From Burkholderiaceae bacterium (lineage in GTDB: Bacteria; Pseudomonadota; Gammaproteobacteria; Burkholderiales; Burkholderiaceae_C), in the NCBI GenBank assembly GCA_023268425.1, contig JALRFN010000405.1:1-10475 (forward strand): a stretch of 10,475 nt of DNA. Reading direction: 5' to 3'. Made by a program: the position numbers and the translations under genes. Shown in pieces: positions 6,490 to 10,475 of the stretch; position 1 is the stretch's first letter, and each line of letters starts with the position of its first letter. The notes below the pieces were generated by a model that saw nothing but the letters and a program-made list of their open reading frames with translations, had not been told where the DNA came from and did not search any database.

Positions 6490-7577
6490 TGTGGGCGCGG
6501 TGGTTGTCACATGATGGGCCGCGCAGCCCTTGGTTGGGCGTGTTGTTGCTGTTGGTGGTGTTGGGCTTGGCCACCGCTCCGTTCACCCTGGAGGGCATCC
6601 GTGCCCTGAGCGTGGCGGCCAAGATTTTGGTGTTCGTGGTGTTGGTGGCCAGCTTTGACTTGCTGTTGGGTTACACCGGTATTGTCAGTTTTGCCCACAC
6701 CATGTTTTTTGGCATTGGTGCTTATGGTGTTGCGATCGCCCTCGATCGCTTGGGGCCGTCTTGGTCTGCGTTGGGTTTGGGTGTCGGGGTGGCCTTGGTG
6801 CTTTCAGCGCTGTTGAGCTTGGCCATCGGTTTGTTTTCGCTTCGGGTGCGGGCGATTTTCTTTGCCATGATCACGCTGGCCGTGGCCAGTGCGTTCCAAA
6901 CCTTGGCCTCGCAGTTGTCGCATTTCACCGGCGGCGAGGACGGTTTGACCTACAAGCTGCCAGCGGCTTTGATGCCGAGTACCGAGTACTGGGACGATGA
7001 GATTTTTGGCGTGATGCTCGATGGGCGCTTGTTGACATATTACCTGCTGTTCGTTGTCAGCGTGCTGGCGTTCTTGGCCTTGCTGCGTTTGGTCAATTCG
7101 CCTTTTGGTCGCGTGTTGCAAGCCGTGCGCGAAAACGAGTTTCGTGCCGAAGCGCTGGGGTATCGGGTCGTCGTGTTCCGCACGCTTTCCAGTGTGTGGG
7201 CGTCGATGTTTGCAACCATTGCTGGCGTGCTTTACGCGATTTGGTTGCGCTACAACGGGCCAGACACCACCTTGTCATTCGAAGTCATGATGGATGTCTT
7301 GCTGATGGTGGTGATCGGGGGTATGGGGTCGATGTACGGCGCGGTACTCGGGGCGTGTTTGTTTTTGGTCGCGCAAAGTTATCTGCAGGATGCCTTGGGC
7401 GCTGTGGGACATGCCTTGTCCGATGTGCCTGTTTTGGCGGCGCTCTTTTCTGCAGACCGTTGGTTGTTGTGGCTGGGCGTTTTGTTCGTGCTGTCCGTGC
7501 ATTACTTTCCCAACGGGGTGGTCGGTCGGTTGCGAGAATGGGCGTGGCAGGCTAGGCATCAGCAGGGGCAGCCATGA
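6489..7577 (+). CDS. ABC importer permease, LivM type
   Basis: Second integral membrane subunit, 362 residues. Several hydrophobic segments are evident, with the family motif DLLLGYTGIVSFAHTMFFGI after the first two. The coupling loop reads RENEFRAEALGYRVVVFR, and the VVIGGMGSMYGAVLGA segment matches that of the LivH partner. Two adjacent in-frame ATGs exist at 6486 and 6489. The second is chosen because GGGAGG (6477-6482) is 6 nt from it but only 3 nt from the first; the protein differs by one Met. The start overlaps the LivH-type stop. The 3' end overlaps the hydrolase ATG by 4 nt. An open frame running back to 6240 lies in the LivH-type gene and is discarded. Confidence 0.93.
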   Translation: MWARWLSHDGPRSPWLGVLLLLVVLGLATAPFTLEGIRALSVAAKILVFVVLVASFDLLLGYTGIVSFAHTMFFGIGAYGVAIALDRLGPSWSALGLGVGVALVLSALLSLAIGLFSLRVRAIFFAMITLAVASAFQTLASQLSHFTGGEDGLTYKLPAALMPSTEYWDDEIFGVMLDGRLLTYYLLFVVSVLAFLALLRLVNSPFGRVLQAVRENEFRAEALGYRVVVFRTLSSVWASMFATIAGVLYAIWLRYNGPDTTLSFEVMMDVLLMVVIGGMGSMYGAVLGACLFLVAQSYLQDALGAVGHALSDVPVLAALFSADRWLLWLGVLFVLSVHYFPNGVVGRLREWAWQARHQQGQP

Positions 7578-8428
7578 GTCCTCAGTCTCACTACATCGAA
7601 GCCCTGGGACGGCAGTTGCACGTCACCATTTGGGGTGAACAGCATCGCGAAACGGTGGTGTGTTGGCACGGTTTGGCACGCACCGGCCGCGATTTCGATG
7701 AGCTCGCGGCCTTGCTGGCTCAGCGCTATCGGGTCTTGTGCCCGGACACCTTGGGGCGGGGCTTGAGCCAGTGGAGCCCTGAGCCTGAGCAGGAATACCA
7801 CTTGGCCTTTTATGCCGCCCAAGCTGCCGCGGTGATGGACGCCGTGGGCGCACAGCAAGTCCACTGGGTGGGCACCTCCATGGGCGGGGCGATTGCGATG
7901 CACGGGCTGTGCACGGGGGCCCGTTCGCTGCAGGGCCGCATCCGCAAATTGGTGCTCAACGACATGGGGCCAGAACTGGCTCGTGCTGCGGTGCAACGCA
8001 TCAAAGACTACGCAGGACAACCGCCGATTTTTGCGACGTTGACCGAATTGGAGCGGTTTTTCCGCCAGGTTTACGCCCCGTTCGGCGCGCTGAGCGATGC
8101 GCAGTGGCGTCGCTTGACGGAGACTTCTTGGCGCCGTTTGCCCGATGGCCAAATCACCACGCACTATGACCCTGCCATGGTCGGCCAGTTCACGCACCAC
8201 GCCCACGATTACGAGCAATGGGCCGCGTGGGACGCGCTGGATTTGCCCGTGCTGTGCTTGCATGGCGAGAAGTCCGACCTGATCGAGGCCTCCAGCGCAC
8301 GGGAGATGCAGTGCCGCGGCCCTGGTGCCAACGGTTTGTTGCAGTGGATCGAAGTGCCAGACGTCGGCCACGCGCCCGCTCTGAACACCGACAGCCAATG
8401 TGCGTGGGTGCGAGATTTTTTGGCTTGA
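7574..8428 (+). CDS. alpha/beta-fold hydrolase at the end of the transporter operon
   Basis: A 284-residue alpha/beta hydrolase, probably cytoplasmic because no signal peptide is visible. The oxyanion-hole region is VVCWHGLARTGRDF (H32-G33), the nucleophile elbow is GTSMGG with S102, the acid is likely D235 in LHGEKSDLI, and the base is H266 in VPDVGHAP. All three catalytic residues are in the normal order, so it should be active on an ester, lactone, thioester or similar bond. The ATG overlaps the LivM-type stop as ATGA and has AGGGG at 7564-7568, so it is translated with the importer. By inference it acts on the imported solute or an early product. The family is too broad to name the substrate; enol-lactonase-like and C-C hydrolase-like roles are both possible. 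Confidence 0.88.
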   Translation: MSPQSHYIEALGRQLHVTIWGEQHRETVVCWHGLARTGRDFDELAALLAQRYRVLCPDTLGRGLSQWSPEPEQEYHLAFYAAQAAAVMDAVGAQQVHWVGTSMGGAIAMHGLCTGARSLQGRIRKLVLNDMGPELARAAVQRIKDYAGQPPIFATLTELERFFRQVYAPFGALSDAQWRRLTETSWRRLPDGQITTHYDPAMVGQFTHHAHDYEQWAAWDALDLPVLCLHGEKSDLIEASSAREMQCRGPGANGLLQWIEVPDVGHAPALNTDSQCAWVRDFLA

Positions 8429-8429
8429 A

Positions 8430-8449
8430 CCGGATCGCCTGGAGTCCGG
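8430..8449. terminator. weak stem-loop between convergent genes
   Basis: CCGGA and TCCGG are perfect 5-bp arms around a 10-nt loop in the 33-nt gap between the hydrolase stop and the gluQ stop. No U-tract follows on either strand, so it is at best a weak bidirectional terminator. I see no better terminator for either operon here. Confidence 0.18.
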
Positions 8450-8461
8450 GCGTTCTGATTC

Positions 8462-9379
8462 TCAGCAGTCAGCGCACCAGCGCCGCGCCCACTGCCCAAC
8501 GTAGGCGTGCAGGACCGTCGCCACGTCTGACTCAGACACAGAGGTCTCGGGGCTCAGATTCAGGTGTTGTGCAGCCTGAGCCAAAGCCGCGACAGGTTGG
8601 CTCAAGTCCAGTGCTTGTGCACCGTGTTGTTTGCTGAGTTTTTCGCCGTCGCTTGCCAGTACCAAAGGCGTGTGCAGGTACGTCGGTGTGGGCAAGCCCA
8701 GCGCTTGTTGCAGTGCAATTTGTCGCGCCGTGTTGTCGGCCAAGTCTTCACCGCGCACCACGTGGGTGATGCCTTGTGCGGCGTCGTCGACCACGACCGC
8801 CAGTTGGTAAGCCCAATAGCCATCTGCCCGGCGCAACACAAAGTCGCCAACAGTGGTCTCGACGTCTTGTGATTGCTGACCCAAACGGCGGTCCTGCCAA
8901 CAAATGTTTGCCCCCTGGGTGTTCAAGCGCCACGCCCGTGCAGCACGCCCCGCCGTGCCTTGGCGGCAGGTGCCGGGGTAGGGCACTTCGACATGCCGTG
9001 CAAATGTGCGCCCCTGGGCTTGCCAGTGGCGCGCCACATCCTGGCGGGTGCAGGCACAGCCGTAGGCCAAGCCTCGCGCCTGCAGTTGCGCCAAGGCCTC
9101 GGCGTAGGCCGCATCGCGCTGGCTTTGCCACACCACGGGCTCGTCGCTGCGCAGGCCGCAGCGAGCCAATTGGTCGATGATGGTGTGTCCGTGTTCAGCT
9201 TGGCAGCGCGGTGCGTCGACGTCTTCGATGCGCAACAACCAACGCCCGGCGTGGGCGCGGGCATCCAAGTAGCTGGCCAAGGCGGCCACCAGCGAGCCGG
9301 CGTGCAACGGGCCGGTGGGCGAGGGGGCAAAGCGCCCGCGATAAGGCGATGCAGACCTGGCACCCCGCATTTCAGTCAT
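8462..9379 (-). CDS. gluQ: glutamyl-Q tRNA(Asp) synthetase
   Basis: GluQRS activates glutamate without tRNA and attaches it to queuosine in the anticodon of tRNA-Asp. It is a truncated paralogue of GluRS lacking the anticodon-binding domain; 305 residues fits. The N-terminal RFAPSPTGPLHAGSL holds the HIGH-class motif as HAGS (26-29). Zinc ligands match the family: C108 and C110 in YGCAC, then Y134 and C138 in YPGTC. The KMSKS-class loop is EKLSKQ (K247-K250). The start at 9379 (MTEMRG) lies in the second unit of a 16-bp tandem repeat; a second in-frame ATG at 9370 is possible. No Shine-Dalgarno is evident, so translation may depend on coupling to hslR, which ends 8 nt before the start codon. 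Confidence 0.93.
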   Translation of the reverse strand: MTEMRGARSASPYRGRFAPSPTGPLHAGSLVAALASYLDARAHAGRWLLRIEDVDAPRCQAEHGHTIIDQLARCGLRSDEPVVWQSQRDAAYAEALAQLQARGLAYGCACTRQDVARHWQAQGRTFARHVEVPYPGTCRQGTAGRAARAWRLNTQGANICWQDRRLGQQSQDVETTVGDFVLRRADGYWAYQLAVVVDDAAQGITHVVRGEDLADNTARQIALQQALGLPTPTYLHTPLVLASDGEKLSKQHGAQALDLSQPVAALAQAAQHLNLSPETSVSESDVATVLHAYVGQWARRWCADC

Positions 9380-9398
9380 GCCGCATTTCAGTCATGCC
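9367..9398. repeat. perfect 16-bp tandem duplication at the hslR/gluQ junction
   Basis: GCATTTCAGTCATGCC occurs twice back to back (9367-9382 and 9383-9398); two flanking C bases at 9365-9366 extend the periodicity. Read on the minus strand, the first copy contains the hslR stop codon and the second contains the gluQ start codon. Sixteen is not a multiple of three, so the two copies are used in different frames. Confidence 0.96.
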
Positions 9399-9837
9399 AA
9401 GAGGCGCTCCAGCGTTGATCCCAGTCTGGAGTTTGGCGGGCGTCTTGGAGTTGGCGGCGATCCCGTTTGGTGGGGCGACCTTGTGCGATGGCCAGTGCCG
9501 GCTCTGGGGCCAGGCGACGTTGCTGGGCCAGGGCTTCGCGTTCGGCGATGGATTCTGCGGTCTCAACGTACAGTTGCTGAGCGACGGGGGCCGGGCCGCG
9601 TTGGTGGCTGATGCCTTGCACGATCACGGTTTTGCTCACCTGGCCTTGGCGCAGTTGGATGCGATCGCCTGGGCCAATCTCTTTGCTGTTTTTGGCCGAG
9701 GCGCCGTTCACCGAGACGTGGCCGCTTTGGATGTTTTCAGCGGCCAAGGCGCGGGTCTTGTAAAACCGCGCCGCCCACAACCATTTGTCCAAGCGCATGC
9801 GCGTGGTTGAGGTGAGGGGTGACTCGGTTTTGCGCAT
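9388..9837 (-). CDS. hslR: S4-domain RNA-binding protein, Hsp15 (HslR) family
   Basis: Hsp15 is a heat-shock S4 protein that binds 50S subunits carrying stalled nascent chains with tRNA and helps recycle them. The S4 domain starts at RLDKWLWAARFYKTRALA (15-32), nearly the same as in E. coli Hsp15, and continues through GDRIQLRQGQVSKTVIVQ. The C-terminal QQLYVETAES and basic PTKRDRRQL stretches also match the family. The ATG at 9837 gives 149 residues and has GAGG just upstream; an ATG at 9798 directly before RLDKW gives 136, close to the usual 130-140, so the start is uncertain. A longer frame to 9933 overlaps hemH and is rejected. It lies 19 nt after hemH, most likely in one operon. Confidence 0.92.
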   Translation of the reverse strand: MRKTESPLTSTTRMRLDKWLWAARFYKTRALAAENIQSGHVSVNGASAKNSKEIGPGDRIQLRQGQVSKTVIVQGISHQRGPAPVAQQLYVETAESIAEREALAQQRRLAPEPALAIAQGRPTKRDRRQLQDARQTPDWDQRWSASWHD

Positions 9838-9856
9838 GTTCCTCAGGCGGTCTCGA

Positions 9857-10475
9857 TCAGTTCTGGGCGCCCAACTGCTGGGCGCGCTCGCGTTGAAGTG
9901 GATCCACAACTGCGGAGGTGGGCCACCCACCAAGGTGTTGCAAGGTGATGTCGGTCAGCGCGCTCAGCCAAGCCTCGTGGGTGTTGAGGCAGGGGATGTA
10001 GCGCAGGTCTTGGCCGCCGGCGTGCTGGAAGGCTTCGCGAACTTCGCCAGCGATTTCTTCCAAGGTCTCCAAACAATCGGCGGTGAAGCCAGGACAAACC
10101 ACGTCCAACTGGCGCACGCCGCGTTGAGCCAAGGCGATGGCCGTCGGTTCGGTATAGGGCTCCAGCCACTTGGCTTTGCCAAAGCGCGATTGGAAGGTGA
10201 GCGTCCACTCCTCTTTGCCCAGGCCAAGCGCCTCGGCCAACAAACGTCCGGTTTTGTGGCATTGGCAATGGTAGGGGTCACCCAGGTGCAGGGTGCGCTC
10301 GGGCACGCCGTGGAAGCTCATCAACAGGTGTTCGCCACGCCCGTGTTCAGCCCAGTGGCCGCGCACGCGCGCTGCCAAAGCCTGGATGTAGGCGGGGTGG
10401 TCGTGGTACTGGTTGACGAAGCGCAACTCGGATATCCAGCGGCTCTTTTGTGCCCAAGCGTAGACCGCATCGAAC
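9857..10475 (-). CDS. hemH: ferrochelatase, C-terminal part
   Basis: Ferrochelatase inserts Fe2+ into protoporphyrin IX as the last step of protoheme synthesis, at the inner face of the membrane. The window holds 205 residues up to the stop; the frame stays open to the right edge, where FDAVYAWAQKSRWISELRFV is readable, so the start is outside. The catalytic histidine is in MSFHGVPERTL (H183 in the B. subtilis enzyme), followed by the proteobacterial GDPYHCQCHKTGRLLAEALG and TFQSRFGKAKWLEPYT. The second active-site stretch CPGFTADCLETLEEI carries the conserved glutamate. A TTG at 10426 is not the start, because coding similarity continues upstream of it. It is followed by hslR after 19 nt. 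Confidence 0.95.
   Translation of the reverse strand, partial: FDAVYAWAQKSRWISELRFVNQYHDHPAYIQALAARVRGHWAEHGRGEHLLMSFHGVPERTLHLGDPYHCQCHKTGRLLAEALGLGKEEWTLTFQSRFGKAKWLEPYTEPTAIALAQRGVRQLDVVCPGFTADCLETLEEIAGEVREAFQHAGGQDLRYIPCLNTHEAWLSALTDITLQHLGGWPTSAVVDPLQRERAQQLGAQN

Noticed and set aside
9838..9933. Longer hslR start at 9933.
   Set aside because: It would overlap the hemH coding end by 77 bases with no family similarity before RLDKW, and better ATGs exist at 9837 and 9798.
1..10475. tRNA, rRNA, CRISPR arrays, insertion sequences, toxin-antitoxin or defence genes.
   Set aside because: None was seen on either strand; apart from the control region at 2658-2810, every gap between genes is under 60 bp.

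Overview
The window looks like ordinary chromosome from a Burkholderiales betaproteobacterium, probably Comamonadaceae or a close relative. The base composition is fairly GC-rich, the genes are tightly packed, and hemH lies next to an Hsp15-type S4 gene, as is common in that order. The taxonomic call is inference from gene content and sequence style. I see no RNA genes, insertion sequences, phage genes or CRISPR arrays.

Layout, left to right. (1) Positions 1-371, minus strand: the N-terminal half of trmB (tRNA m7G46 methyltransferase), cut by the window edge. (2) Positions 428-1123, plus: a type II haloacid-dehalogenase-like hydrolase, divergent from trmB across 56 bp. (3) Positions 1158-2657, plus: a PAS-AAA+-Fis sigma-54 activator. 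(4) Positions 2658-2810: a control region with a very good -24/-12 (RpoN) promoter, two inverted repeats suited to be activator sites, and a good Shine-Dalgarno sequence. (5) Positions 2811-8428, plus: a six-gene operon holding a complete branched-chain-amino-acid-type (HAAT/Liv) ABC importer (binding protein, two ATPases, two permeases) and an alpha/beta hydrolase. The last four junctions are 4-5 base start/stop overlaps. (6) Positions 8462-10475, minus, convergent with the operon: gluQ (tRNA-Asp queuosine glutamylation), hslR (Hsp15-like) and the C-terminal part of hemH (ferrochelatase), transcribed in the order hemH-hslR-gluQ.

How the parts fit. The activator probably senses a signal through its PAS domain and switches on the transporter-hydrolase operon from the sigma-54 promoter immediately downstream of its own gene. 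The importer would bring in a small organic solute and the coupled cytoplasmic hydrolase would cleave it or a product of it. The substrate cannot be read from the sequence. The LivG/F/H/M-type subunits identify the transporter family, not leucine as ligand.

The most interesting points are the local sigma-54 circuit, the hydrolase locked translationally to the importer, a perfect 16-bp tandem duplication at the hslR/gluQ stop-start junction, and a recurring pattern of -10-like hexamers placed right before ATG codons that lack a Shine-Dalgarno sequence (possible leaderless mRNAs). I found nothing that amounts to a wholly new system; most of the window is housekeeping or a known family.
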